Assembly (NCBI GenBank): GCA_016191785.1
Contig: JACPVJ010000172.1
Span: forward strand, 1-64,000
From: Myxococcales bacterium
GTDB taxonomy: Bacteria; Myxococcota_A; Polyangia; Polyangiales; Polyangiaceae
Reading direction: 5' to 3'
Length of the DNA stretch: 64,000 nucleotides
Shown: one piece after another, positions 43,290 through 53,605 of the stretch
Position numbering within the stretch: the first letter of the stretch is position 1
Layout: the number at the start of each line of letters is the position of its first letter
The notes under the pieces: generated by a model
The model's database searches: none
What the model was told of the DNA's origin: nothing
What the model saw: only the letters and a program-made list of their open reading frames with translations
Program-made: the position numbers and the translations under genes

Positions 43290-45047
43290 ATGAAGATTCG
43301 TCTCGATCTGGGGATGTGGTTCTTGCCGGCCGGCGTCGCGCTGGCGCTCGCTTCGAGCTGCGCGGCTACCGACGACGTGGTGGCCCAGACCGACCCCGGC
43401 GCCGACGCGGCCCTCGGCGGGGCTGCCGGTGCGGGTGGAGGCGGCGGTGGCGGTGCCGCGCCGAGTGACGCCGGGCTCGACATCCCGCTGACCGATGCGC
43501 CGGTGGGTGAGACCTGCGAACAGGCGATGGCCGCGAAGAACAGCTACGGCTGCGAGTACTACGCGCTGCAGGTGGACACCATCAACGACCCGAACGGAGG
43601 CTACGGCCTACCGGGCGCGTGCTACGCGGTGTTCGTCGCGAATCGCGGGCTCGCCCCGGTGAAGATCGACGTGTCGCGCACCGGCAGCACCATCACGGGC
43701 ACCGACTTCATCCGCATCCCGAAGGGGCAAGGCGCCGGCATCGTCTACGACAAGTACGACCCGGTCGCGGGCCTGCCGCCGAACGAGGTCGCCATCCTGT
43801 TCCTGTCGCACGGGACGCCGCCCAAGAAGATGACCTGCCCGGTGACGCCCGCCGTGACCGAGCACAGCGGTGTCTTCGGCACCGGCGTCGGCAACGCATT
43901 CCACATCGAGACCAGCGCCCCCGTCGTCGCCTACCAGATGTTCCCGTACGGCGGTGGCGCCGTCGCTGCGACCAGCGCTTCCCTGCTGCTCCCCACCAGC
44001 GCGTGGGACGGCAACTACGTCGCGATCAACGCGTACAAGCAGAGCACGGTGCACCCGGACCAAGCCAAGCCGTCTCTCGACATCGTGGCTCGAGCGGACG
44101 ACACCACCGTCAAGATCAAGCCCAACGTGGCGATCGAAGCCGGCAAGGGCGTGGTCGGCTCGAGCGCCGGTCAGGTCGTCGAGTACAAGCTGAATCGCGG
44201 GCAATACGTCCAGTTCACCCAGGGGCCCGAGCTCACGGGCAGCGCGATCCAAGCCGACAAGCCGGTGGGCGTGTTCGGCGGCGCCACCTGCATCAACGTG
44301 CCGGCCGACAAAGAGGCGTGCGACACCGCGCAGCAGCAGATCTTGCCCGTGAAGCAGCTCGGCCACGAGTACGCTGCCGTGCGCTACAAGGCGCGCAGAC
44401 TGGGGCTCGACCCGGTGGAAGAGAGCGTGCCGTGGCGGCTCGTGGGCACGGTCGACGGCACCACGCTCACCTATTCGCCGGCCGCCCCGGCCGGCGCCCC
44501 CACCACCCTCGCGCGCGGTCAGGTGGTCGAGCTCTGGACCAAGGATGCCTTCGTGGTGAAGAGCCAAGACGCCGACCACCCGTTCTACGTCGGCGCCTAC
44601 ATGACGGGCGGCAACGACTTCCTCGGTGAGGGCGATCCCGAGTGGGTCAACGTCGTGCCGGTCGGCCAGTACCTCGACAGCTACGTGTTCTTCACCGACC
44701 CGACCTACCCCGAGACCAGCCTGGTGGTGGTGCGACAGAAGGACGACCAGGGGGCGTTCCAAGACGTCGAGCTCGCCTGCATGGGCACGCTCACCGGCTG
44801 GCAGGCGATCGGCGACTACGAGTACACCCGCGTCACGCTGGTGACCGGCAAGTTCGAGGGCCAGTCGGGCTGCGCCAACGGCCGGCAGGTGATGAAGAGC
44901 AAGGCGCCGTTCACCACCACGGTCTGGGGCTGGGGCTCGGTGACCTTCGGCCCGGCCGACATCTACACGGCCTACGTCTCCTACGCTTACCCCGCCGGCA
45001 TGGGCACCAAGCTGATCAACAAGGTCGAGATCCCAGTGGTGAAGTAG
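43290..45047 (+). CDS. IgGFc-binding-like lipoprotein (paralogue 2)
   Basis: 585 aa from ATG 43290, with GAGGAAG upstream. Signal MKIRLDLGMWFLPAGVALAL ending SSC. A short Gly-rich linker leads to an IgGFc_binding domain: CEYYALQVDTINDPNGGYGL, VVAYQMFPYGGG, ATSASLLLPTSAWDGNYVAI, DIVARADDTTVKIKPNV. Less cysteine-rich than paralogue 1. Similarity to paralogue 1 and to the truncated copy at 20.3 kb identifies a three-member family in this window. Confidence 0.82.
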   Translation: MKIRLDLGMWFLPAGVALALASSCAATDDVVAQTDPGADAALGGAAGAGGGGGGGAAPSDAGLDIPLTDAPVGETCEQAMAAKNSYGCEYYALQVDTINDPNGGYGLPGACYAVFVANRGLAPVKIDVSRTGSTITGTDFIRIPKGQGAGIVYDKYDPVAGLPPNEVAILFLSHGTPPKKMTCPVTPAVTEHSGVFGTGVGNAFHIETSAPVVAYQMFPYGGGAVAATSASLLLPTSAWDGNYVAINAYKQSTVHPDQAKPSLDIVARADDTTVKIKPNVAIEAGKGVVGSSAGQVVEYKLNRGQYVQFTQGPELTGSAIQADKPVGVFGGATCINVPADKEACDTAQQQILPVKQLGHEYAAVRYKARRLGLDPVEESVPWRLVGTVDGTTLTYSPAAPAGAPTTLARGQVVELWTKDAFVVKSQDADHPFYVGAYMTGGNDFLGEGDPEWVNVVPVGQYLDSYVFFTDPTYPETSLVVVRQKDDQGAFQDVELACMGTLTGWQAIGDYEYTRVTLVTGKFEGQSGCANGRQVMKSKAPFTTTVWGWGSVTFGPADIYTAYVSYAYPAGMGTKLINKVEIPVVK

Positions 45048-45069
45048 GTGCCTCCACTCCCGCTTCGCG

Positions 45070-45150
45070 CGTGCCCCGCATGGATTGCCGGAATGGTGGA
45101 CAAGTCGTGAGGGTCACGCGACGTGCCCCGCATGGATTGTCCGAATGGTG
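45070..45150 (+). repeat. 29-bp direct repeat pair
   Basis: CGTGCCCCGCATGGATTGCC plus nine bases at 45070-45098 recurs at 45122-45150 with two mismatches, in the 213-bp gap between two lipoprotein genes. Just downstream, 45167-45200 resembles the hairpin stretch of the 279-bp repeat (TCGTCGCCGCTTCGCG). No gene in the gap. Confidence 0.5.
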
Positions 45151-45260
45151 CGCGGTGCCCCTACTCGTCGCCGCTTCGCGCCGCCGGGCTCCCCGTCGGG
45201 ATTTCCTTTGGACGTCCGACTCGGAGCATGTGACCCTGGCAATGGGCCGGTGCGGGACGC

Positions 45261-46046
45261 ATGAGGTACTTTTGCGCAGTTGGGGTGGTGGGCGCCTTCT
45301 GCGCTGCCGCGTGCGGCGGCAGCGATTCCGCGCCCGACCCATGGCACTTCGGTGGTGCGAGCGGCGGCGAGAGCGGTAGCGGCGGAGCGGTCGGCGGGCA
45401 GGGTGGCACGGGCGCGAGCGGCGGGGCGAGCGGCGGCAGTGGCGGTGCAAGTACTACCGGCGGCGGCAGCGGCGGAGCAAGCGGTGGCGGTGGTGCCGGC
45501 AGCGATGGTGGGAGCGTTGGCACTGGCGGCGCGAGTGCCAGCGGCGGGAGTGGTGGGAGTGCCGGTAGCGGTGCGAGCGGTGGGAGTAGCGGCAGCGGCG
45601 GGAGCGGCGGTGGTACCGGTGGTACCGGTGGTACCGGTGGTACCGGTGGCACCGGTGCAATGTGCAACGTGCTGACTCCGTCGGGCGCGTTCGTTGTGCC
45701 GACCCAGGGCACGGGAAGCCAACCAAGTCCGCAGGGTGGTGCCGTTCCGTCCGGAACCTATGTGCTCACAGCATTGACCGTCTATCCACCGGCTACGCCC
45801 GGCACGACCCCCACCAGGGGAGTCTTCGTGTTCGGCGCGACGAGCTATGAGGAGGCGACACAGCAGACGGCCTCGGGCGTCATTTCACGCCGAAAGGGCT
45901 CATGGAGTACGGGGGGAAGCACGTTGACCGCCACCGTCGCATGCCCCTTCAACTCGACCGAGTACTACGGCTACACGTACGCGAACGACGCGCTCGAGGT
46001 CATCAACGCGTCCAGCAAGGTCGTCGCGACCTGGACGAAGCAATAG
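45261..46046 (+). CDS. Lipoprotein with Gly/Ser linker and lipocalin-like domain
   Basis: 261 aa. Signal MRYFCAVGVVGAFCAAAC. Residues 30-132 are a GSGGASGG-type linker ending in TGG units encoded by GGTACCGGT repeats. The C-terminal 125 aa have lipocalin-like strands (SGTYVLTALTVYPPATPGTT, ATVACPFNSTEYYGYTYAN) and end VVATWTKQ, comparable in style to the truncated lipocalin-like fragment at 19961-20285. Confidence 0.72.
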   Translation: MRYFCAVGVVGAFCAAACGGSDSAPDPWHFGGASGGESGSGGAVGGQGGTGASGGASGGSGGASTTGGGSGGASGGGGAGSDGGSVGTGGASASGGSGGSAGSGASGGSSGSGGSGGGTGGTGGTGGTGGTGAMCNVLTPSGAFVVPTQGTGSQPSPQGGAVPSGTYVLTALTVYPPATPGTTPTRGVFVFGATSYEEATQQTASGVISRRKGSWSTGGSTLTATVACPFNSTEYYGYTYANDALEVINASSKVVATWTKQ

Positions 46047-46063
46047 GCTGGCGTCGGCGCTGA

Positions 46064-46103
46064 GACGCGGGTTTCGCCCTTTGGGAGAAACCCGAAGGCT
46101 CCT
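46064..46103 (+). repeat. Palindromic intergenic repeat, copy 2
   Basis: Matches the reverse complement of 23921-23960 at 36 of 40 positions, including the stem GGGTTTCGCCC / GGGAGAAACCC with TTT loop and the flank CGAAGGCTCC. It lies 17 bp after the stop of the preceding lipoprotein and could act as its terminator. The two copies are in opposite orientation. Confidence 0.6.
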
Positions 46104-46303
46104 GGGGTCATGCCACCCACGGGTCGCGACCCGCTCCGCCGCTGCGTCGATCGCGAGTCGCGTCCCGGTTCCACGAGTGCGCGTTCGGCGTCCCAGAACC
46201 CGAGCTCTCGAGCCCTGCCGACGCAGGGCGTGCACCCCCTGCGTACACCCACTCCGAGCTGCTTCCGCGGCGAAGCCGCGGTACACTCGCGGTGGGAGGC
46301 TCG

Positions 46304-49189
46304 GTGGCAAGGGTCCACGAACCGGGAGAGCTCGTTGGTGATCGATTTCGCATCGTTGGCGTCATCGGTTGCGGCGGTGTGAGCACCACGTACGCTGCGA
46401 ACGACGAGCCCTCGAACAGACGCGTCGCGCTGAAGCAGCTGCAGCTGTGGCACCAGCACGACTGGAAGGTGCTCGAACTCTTCGAGCGCGAGGCGAGCAC
46501 GCTCGCCTCGCTCGCACACCCAAACATTCCCAGGTACCTCCATCACTTCACGACCGAAGGCGCGGACGGGCCGAGCTTCTACATTGCTCAGGAGATCGCT
46601 GCCGGGAGCAATCTCGCAGCTCTCTCTGCTGCCGGTCAGCGACCGGCCGAGCCGGGCGTGCGCGAGATTTGCGATCGCTTGCTCGAGGTGCTCGAGTACC
46701 TGCAGTCGCGGAGCCCCCCGATCATCCATCGCGACATCAAGCCCGAGAACGTCATCCTCGACGGGAACAACCGCCCGCACCTGGTGGACTTCGGGGCTGT
46801 GCGTGACACCTATCGAAGCACGGTGCACGGCAGCACCATTGTTGGAACGTTCGGCTACATGGCGCCGGAACAGTTCTACGGAAAAGCCGTGCCCGCGACG
46901 GACGTGTATGGTGTTGCGGCGACGGCAGTGTTCCTGCTCACCGGCCTCGGCCCAGATCAACTTCCGCGACGGCGCGGGCGTCCCGACTTTCGCAAGCGCG
47001 TGCGAGCGAGCAGCGGATTCTCCGCCTGGCTCGACCGCGCGCTTTCGCCCGAGATCGCCGACCGCTTTCCTACGGCCAGTGCTGCCCGAGACGCGCTCGC
47101 CAAGGCCGACCGCGAGATCGCGAGGTCCATGCTGCGTGTCGGTCTCGCCACGGCGCTACTCGCGTTCTTAGTTGTGCCGCTGGCCGCAGCCGCCCAGCTG
47201 TTCTGGTCGGGGCGAACGCACCGCGCACCCGGGTCGACGCCGGTCTCGACCGGCAATTCCACGAGGGTTGAAGCGCCCGCGACGTGGCCGAGAGTGCGGA
47301 GCGGTCGCCTGGAATACGTCCAGCGTTTGGTCGGCCACTACGGCGGGATTACGGACATCCAGTTCCATCCCGACGGTCACCGGGCGGTGACAGCTGCGGC
47401 GGACGGGTCGGTGAAGCTCTGGACGTTCCAGACGGGCCGGCTGCTGCGTACGTTCGACCTGCCCGAGAAACGTCGTGTGTTCAACTGCGCGCTCTCCGGA
47501 GACGGCAAGCTCGTGGCGGCTGCAGTCCCCTCGGTGGTTCGGGTCTGGAACCTCGAGACCGGAGAGATCGTCCGCGAGGTGCGTGCGAAAGCTGGCGGGT
47601 CGAGCTTCGTCGCGCTGTCACCGGACGGCACGGTGCTCGCATTTGGACGGCTAAACGGCGGTGTCGAGGTCCATTTCAGCGCCGAGACAGCGCCCCTGGT
47701 GCTTGCTCAACCCAAGAACGTCCTCAGCGTTGCCATCAGCCCTGACGGCAAGCGCATCGCCGCTGCCGGGGAACCGACGATTCGAGTTTGGAAGCTTCCT
47801 TCCGGACAGGACGAGGTGACCTTCCGTGGGTCCGACCGAGACGTCAGCGAAATCGCTTTCAGCCCCAACGGCAACGTGCTCGCGAGCGCCGCTGACGACA
47901 AGACCCTTCGAGTCTTCGGCCTCACGCCGCCCGAGACCTATCGAACCATTCGAGGTTTCGACGACGAGGTCTGGTCAGTAGCCATCGGCAGCGACAACAA
48001 GACGCTCGTCGGCGGTTCCAAGGACGGCGTCGTCAACATCTACGACTTCATCTCGCAAGAACTCATCGAGACCGTGAAGACTCCGATGCCGAAGATCGTC
48101 GCGGTGGCCATCTCCCCGGACGTCCGCTACGTGGCTACCGGCTCGGCCGAAGGCGGAGCGATGATCTTTGCGCTCAGGCAGCCTCCGTGGACGCCGCCCC
48201 CAGTCGACGCGCCCGTCACGCTCGCGGGGCGAGCGTTCCCCGAAGACGCCTCCCAAAAAGAGCTGCTCTGTTTGCGCGGTGAAGCGCTCATCGACGACAC
48301 GGAAGGAGCTGCACCAGCCCGCGAAGCGCGCGTGTTGTTCGAAAAGGCGCTGGCACTGGACGGCAGTTACTCGCCTGCGTACGCGGGGCTCGCCCGCGTC
48401 GAGTACACGCTCGGCTTCATCAAGAGCCGCGAGTACGACCCGCCGAGCCTGCAGCGGGCGCATGCGGCGGCGGACAAGGCGCTCGAACTCGACCCGAAGT
48501 CGGCCCTCGCCCACGTCAGGAAGGGCTACGCCTTCCTTTTTCAGCGCGATTTCGCCAAAGCGCGCGCCGAAGCAGCGAAGGCTCGTTCGTTGGAACCGAA
48601 GTCCTGGCGTCTCAAGACGCTCGAGATGACGCTTGCGGAATACGAAGGGCGATACGACGAGGCGCTGCTCCACGCGCGCTCGGTGTTCGAAAGCACCGAC
48701 GATCCGCGCGTGCGCAGAAGGATCTACGCGTCGCTGACTGGGATCTACAACAAGCTTCACGAATGGGACGCTGCCGAACGAACCTACCTCTCGTGCATGA
48801 ACCTGGAGCCGGCATCGGCGTGGACGCGAGGTAACTTCGCCAACTTCCTGATCTCCCGCGAGCGGTACGACGAGGCCATCAAGTGGGGGCGCGAGGCGAT
48901 CAAGATCCGTGACTATCCCAACGCGCACTACCAAGTTGCTCGAGCGAGCGCGATGAAGGCTGCGAAGCTCATCGAGACCAAACCCGACGCGCGGCAGCAA
49001 GCGCTTGCCGAAAGGCTCCTCGATGAGGCCTACTCGGAATCCCCCAACACGGCCGAGGAACTCTACGGTCGCGCGCTGCTGGCCCTCGCTCGCGGCAAGC
49101 GGGACTCCGCGAGGGAACTGGTTCGCAAGGCGCTCGCCCACAAGGATGGGTTCGTGCCCGCGCAGGAGCTGGCGAAGCGGCTCGAATGA
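46304..49189 (+). CDS. Transmembrane Ser/Thr kinase with WD40 and TPR repeats
   Basis: 961 aa from GTG 46304, preceded by GGGAGG; an in-frame GTG at 46292 would place that site inside the gene. The kinase domain (about 10-270) has an atypical glycine loop GCGGVSTTY, VALK (Lys44), HRDIKPEN (142-149) and DFGAVRD (162-168). A transmembrane helix at 279-301 is followed by WD40-type repeats (about 335-625, e.g. VKLWTFQTGRLLRTF, IRVWKLPSGQD) and TPRs (about 655-955). By topology the repeats would be periplasmic. All kinase landmarks are present. Confidence 0.88.
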   Translation: MARVHEPGELVGDRFRIVGVIGCGGVSTTYAANDEPSNRRVALKQLQLWHQHDWKVLELFEREASTLASLAHPNIPRYLHHFTTEGADGPSFYIAQEIAAGSNLAALSAAGQRPAEPGVREICDRLLEVLEYLQSRSPPIIHRDIKPENVILDGNNRPHLVDFGAVRDTYRSTVHGSTIVGTFGYMAPEQFYGKAVPATDVYGVAATAVFLLTGLGPDQLPRRRGRPDFRKRVRASSGFSAWLDRALSPEIADRFPTASAARDALAKADREIARSMLRVGLATALLAFLVVPLAAAAQLFWSGRTHRAPGSTPVSTGNSTRVEAPATWPRVRSGRLEYVQRLVGHYGGITDIQFHPDGHRAVTAAADGSVKLWTFQTGRLLRTFDLPEKRRVFNCALSGDGKLVAAAVPSVVRVWNLETGEIVREVRAKAGGSSFVALSPDGTVLAFGRLNGGVEVHFSAETAPLVLAQPKNVLSVAISPDGKRIAAAGEPTIRVWKLPSGQDEVTFRGSDRDVSEIAFSPNGNVLASAADDKTLRVFGLTPPETYRTIRGFDDEVWSVAIGSDNKTLVGGSKDGVVNIYDFISQELIETVKTPMPKIVAVAISPDVRYVATGSAEGGAMIFALRQPPWTPPPVDAPVTLAGRAFPEDASQKELLCLRGEALIDDTEGAAPAREARVLFEKALALDGSYSPAYAGLARVEYTLGFIKSREYDPPSLQRAHAAADKALELDPKSALAHVRKGYAFLFQRDFAKARAEAAKARSLEPKSWRLKTLEMTLAEYEGRYDEALLHARSVFESTDDPRVRRRIYASLTGIYNKLHEWDAAERTYLSCMNLEPASAWTRGNFANFLISRERYDEAIKWGREAIKIRDYPNAHYQVARASAMKAAKLIETKPDARQQALAERLLDEAYSESPNTAEELYGRALLALARGKRDSARELVRKALAHKDGFVPAQELAKRLE

Positions 49190-49390
49190 AGCTTGCGCCG
49201 CGGGGTGAGCCCTCCGCACCCGCGTGCAGTTCGTGAAACCGCGGTCGCGCAAGCGCCGCCGTCGCAGTCGGAGGCCATCTCCGCGCCGGTGCCGCCAGAG
49301 GGACGCCAACATCCGCGGCGGGCTGCTTGCACTCCATGTCGAAGCAAGCCGAGCGCGCGCCGGCGTGCGGCGAGCCACGGGGCTAAGGCG

Positions 49391-49801
49391 TTACAGCGCG
49401 GTCACGACGCCCGTGAGCGTCCCGGCGCTGTCGATGAGCTCCAGCCGCTTTCCGTCCTTCGGGAAGTCGAACTTCAGAGTGAACTCGTCCTCTTGCCACG
49501 TGCCCGGCACCAACACGACCTGGCTCGACGCACAGCGGACGTCGATTAGGTACTTCGGAGCGGCGACTTCCTTGACGACGACTTCGTAGCCGCCGACAGC
49601 GAAGACGTCGCCCACGCTCACTGCGTTGGACTGGCTGGCCGAGCCGATGGACGTCCCGGGGCACGCTGAAACGCCGCCCGGCGCGCCCGCGCTTCCGCCA
49701 CCCCCGGACGCGCCCTCGTTGGTCGATGTGCTGGAGCACGCGAGCCCCAGGCAGACGCCGAGGGTGCCCGCCGCGTGCGTGAGACGCAGCCCGCGCGGCA
49801 T
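49391..49801 (-). CDS. Small lipoprotein
   Basis: 136 aa from ATG 49801. Signal MPRGLRLTHAAGTLGVCLGL ending AC. A short Gly/Ser linker and a domain of about 90 aa (VSVGDVFAVGGYEVVVKEVA, DEFTLKFDFPKDGKRLELID) that looks like a small beta sandwich. No family recognised. The next 200 bp towards the kinase gene hold nothing else. Confidence 0.68.
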   Translation of the reverse strand: MPRGLRLTHAAGTLGVCLGLACSSTSTNEGASGGGGSAGAPGGVSACPGTSIGSASQSNAVSVGDVFAVGGYEVVVKEVAAPKYLIDVRCASSQVVLVPGTWQEDEFTLKFDFPKDGKRLELIDSAGTLTGVVTAL

Positions 49802-49930
49802 TGCGACCGCACGACTCGAGCGGTCGCCGCGTCGGTTACGTGCCGCGCCAATCATCTGCCCAGGCTAGCGGGTTCGTACGCGCACCTCAACGGCTCAGCC
49901 GCGCCCACGCGGCGGGCCGCAGGGCCTATC

Positions 49931-50035
49931 CTCGTCGTCGTCGATGCGCGTGACGAATAGATCCGCGGGCTTGACGTGGCGAGTCACGATGCCGTGCTCG
50001 TGCGCTTCGGATAGCGAGCGGCAGGCCTGAGTCGC
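49931..50035 (-). pseudogene. Kinase catalytic-loop relic
   Basis: Reading CRSLSEAHEHGIVTRHVKPA then DLFVTRIDDDE, this resembles the HRDIKPANLFVTR region of myxobacterial Ser/Thr kinases with the HRD motif decayed to TRH. Nothing else of the kinase remains on either side. It ends exactly where the plus-strand fragment begins. Confidence 0.6.
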
Positions 50036-50116
50036 GACGTGCACTCGCACGTGACCGTCGCGCTGGACGGCACGGTGAAGAACGACATCTACAAGTACTC
50101 GTTCGAGTACAAGTGA
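50036..50116 (+). pseudogene. 3' end of an unidentified exported protein gene
   Basis: A 26-codon reading ending VALDGTVKNDIYKYSFEYK and TGA has the alternating pattern of a beta-protein C-terminus. There is no start codon or signal peptide; upstream is the kinase relic. Probably a gene tail left by the same deletion. The rest of the gap to 50212 contains no gene. Confidence 0.4.
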
Positions 50117-50212
50117 GCTAAAGTTAGGGTCGACGCGAGCGGATCGGTCGGGCAGAGCTTCGGCGCTGCCCGGCCGCCGTCGTGTCCTGCCGTCGCGAGA
50201 GGAAGCGCGCCC

Positions 50213-50560
50213 TCACGGACAGACGGACGCCGCGTACGGCACTCGCTCGAGCTCGACGCCTCCGCCGCTCCACTCGAGCCGCACGCGGCTCGCTCCGACC
50301 TCGTGCGCGTCGACCACGAGCGGAGTCGGGCCGTTCCAGATCCACAGGTGACCTTGCTTTGCCCGCGTCCACCCGCGCGGACTGCCCGGGAAGACACCGA
50401 GCTCCTCGTCGTCGAGCGCTCCGGAGATGTGGAAGTACAGCGGCGTGCGCGCGGGGTCGTCGACTCGGGCCCACGCTCCGACCATGGCGTCGTCCCCGCG
50501 GGGGTCGCCGTCCCGACACGCGAGCAGCAACAGCGCCGTGGCGATGGCGGCACGCTTCAT
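50213..50560 (-). CDS. Small lipoprotein, last gene of the kinase/sigma54 operon
   Basis: 115 aa from ATG 50560. Signal MKRAAIATALLLLAC, then a domain of about 100 aa with Trp-containing strands (AMVGAWARVDD, GHLWIWNGPTPLVVDAHEVG) ending in YAASVCP. Overlaps the preceding gene by 4 bp (ATGA). It is similar in size and layout to that gene, and they may be distant paralogues. Function unknown; a kinase-system partner by context. Confidence 0.7.
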   Translation of the reverse strand: MKRAAIATALLLLACRDGDPRGDDAMVGAWARVDDPARTPLYFHISGALDDEELGVFPGSPRGWTRAKQGHLWIWNGPTPLVVDAHEVGASRVRLEWSGGGVELERVPYAASVCP

Positions 50561-50898
50561 GGGGGACACTCCTCGAGCTCGAACCGCCGGCAGCTCCCCA
50601 GTTCGCGCCACGCCACACTCAGCGAGAGCTCGTCAGCGCTCAGGGTCGCCTCGAGGGTCTCGGGCGTTCCGGCGTCGTCGCTCGCCAGCGAAACCAGCGC
50701 CTCGGTCTCCCGCCGCCAGGCTCCGCTGCCGAGCAAGGTCCCTTCATAGCGTTCCGCGTCGAAGCTCACGTCCCGACCGTCGGCGGCGCGCCAGCAGCCG
50801 ACGATCGGATCCGGGCGCTCGAGCCGAGTCCCGCGCCGCGCGCCGTCGCGGCAGCCGACGGCGGCGCACGCCACGACCACCAGCGTCAGCACACGCAT
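50557..50898 (-). CDS. Small lipoprotein in the kinase/sigma54 operon
   Basis: 113 aa from ATG 50898, 2 bp after the PEGA-protein stop. Signal MRVLTLVVVACAAVGC. The mature part opens PIVGCWRAADGRDVSFDAER and ends GSCRRFELEECPP. The GCW start and strand pattern again recall a small lipocalin-like or GAW-type fold. Coupled on both sides. Confidence 0.7.
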   Translation of the reverse strand: MRVLTLVVVACAAVGCRDGARRGTRLERPDPIVGCWRAADGRDVSFDAERYEGTLLGSGAWRRETEALVSLASDDAGTPETLEATLSADELSLSVAWRELGSCRRFELEECPP

Positions 50899-50900
50899 CG

Positions 50901-52279
50901 TCAAAACCGCACCCGCCAGTTGACCGAGGCGCTGCTCGGCGCGACGGCAACGGAGGGCGCCCGGTCCGGATCTTCGCCCGTCAGGTAGAGGATCGCCCCC
51001 GCCGAGACCAGCGCTGCGCCGCCGACGGCGAAGCCGACGCTCACGCGATCGAAGTTCTGAATCGACTCGCGCAGCTCGTCGTTTTCGGTCTGGCGCTTCA
51101 CCATGTCCTGCGCCACGGGGTGCCTCCCCCAATCGCCGTCCAAGCTGTCTTGCCGGTCGCGCCAGTCCCCGTAACGGTCCGTGTTCCACAAGAAGACTCC
51201 GCCGGCCACCAGCATCAGCGCCATCCCGTTCGCCCCGAGCGCATAGGCCCAGGTCCGCTGGCGCTCGCGCGCCCGCAACAGAGAGTCGTCGGGCTCGAGC
51301 TCGTGGCCGAGCGCGAGCGTGCGACCATGGGGAAGGTCCACCTCTCGCTCCCAGTCTTTGTGGCGCGGCGCCGAGAGCTTCACGTGGTGGCGCCCCGCCG
51401 GCAGGCGCCCGCCCACCGGCAAGGGACGGCCGTCGACCCAGGCACGGCCGTTCTTCGCTGCACCGACCAGCTCGATGCGGCTCTGGGCGTGCCGTGGATC
51501 GGGCACCAGGTCACAGCGCACCTGACCGGAAGCGCCGCGCGCCGCGAGCACCGAGTGGCGCGACGGGCGATACCCGGAGCGGCGAAACTCGATGCGGTGT
51601 GCGCCGAGCGGGAGCGTCACGCTTCGCATGGGCGTCCGACCCACCGCGGCCTCGTCGACCAGCACGTCCGTGTCCGGCAGGACGCAATCGACATCGACGG
51701 ACATGCGATCGACGCTCGCGAGGCGAAACTGGAGACGAGCCGCCGTTCGCCCGCGGAGATCCAGCGCTTGCTGCTCGTCGCGGTAGCCGGGGTGCTGCAC
51801 CACCACCACGTGGTGGCCTGCCATCACCCGCACCGGTCCCGAAATCGGAGCCGTGGCGATCAGCTTGCCATCGAGCTTCACCCGTGCGCCCGCGGGCTCC
51901 ACGTCGAGCGTCAACGTCGCCAGCCGCGCGCTGAGCGCGTCGAGCGTTCGCTGGGTCTCGGCCCTTCGGTCTTCGGACACGGTGTTGCCTGCCTCGGCCA
52001 GGTACTGCTCGAGGGCTGCGGCCGCAGCCAGCGGGTCACCGAGCGACGCGTGCACCATCCCGATGTTGAAGAGCACCGATGGATGCGGATGCAGCGTCTG
52101 CGCGGCCTCGAGCTCCTTCAGCGCCTCGGCGTATTTCTCCTCGGCGAGGAGCTTCGTCGCTCGGTCGAAGTGGCTGCGCGCGCGCTCTCGGAGGTCTTCG
52201 GCGCCGACCGACGTGGCCGCGGCCGAGAGCGCGAGCGCGATGGCGCAGGCCAAGAGGCGAAAACGGTGTCGGCGAAGGG

Positions 52280-52283
<4 letters not shown>
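50901..52283 (-). CDS. TPR/PEGA-domain exported membrane protein
   Basis: 460 aa from GTG 52283, overlapping the kinase stop by 4 bp. Signal peptide (1-28), TPR-like helices (29-115: ATKLLAEEKYAEALKELEAA, HPSVLFNIGMVHASLGD), three PEGA-type beta modules (about 123-190, 195-258, 267-330: VEPAGARVKLDGKLI, PDTDVLVDEAAVGRTPM, GRAWVDGRPLPVGG), then two hydrophobic helices (348-366, 414-434). PEGA modules are linked to surface-layer or peptidoglycan contacts. A likely periplasmic sensor or scaffold for the kinase. Confidence 0.82.
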
Positions 52284-53601
<1,318 letters not shown>

Positions 53602-53605
<4 letters not shown>

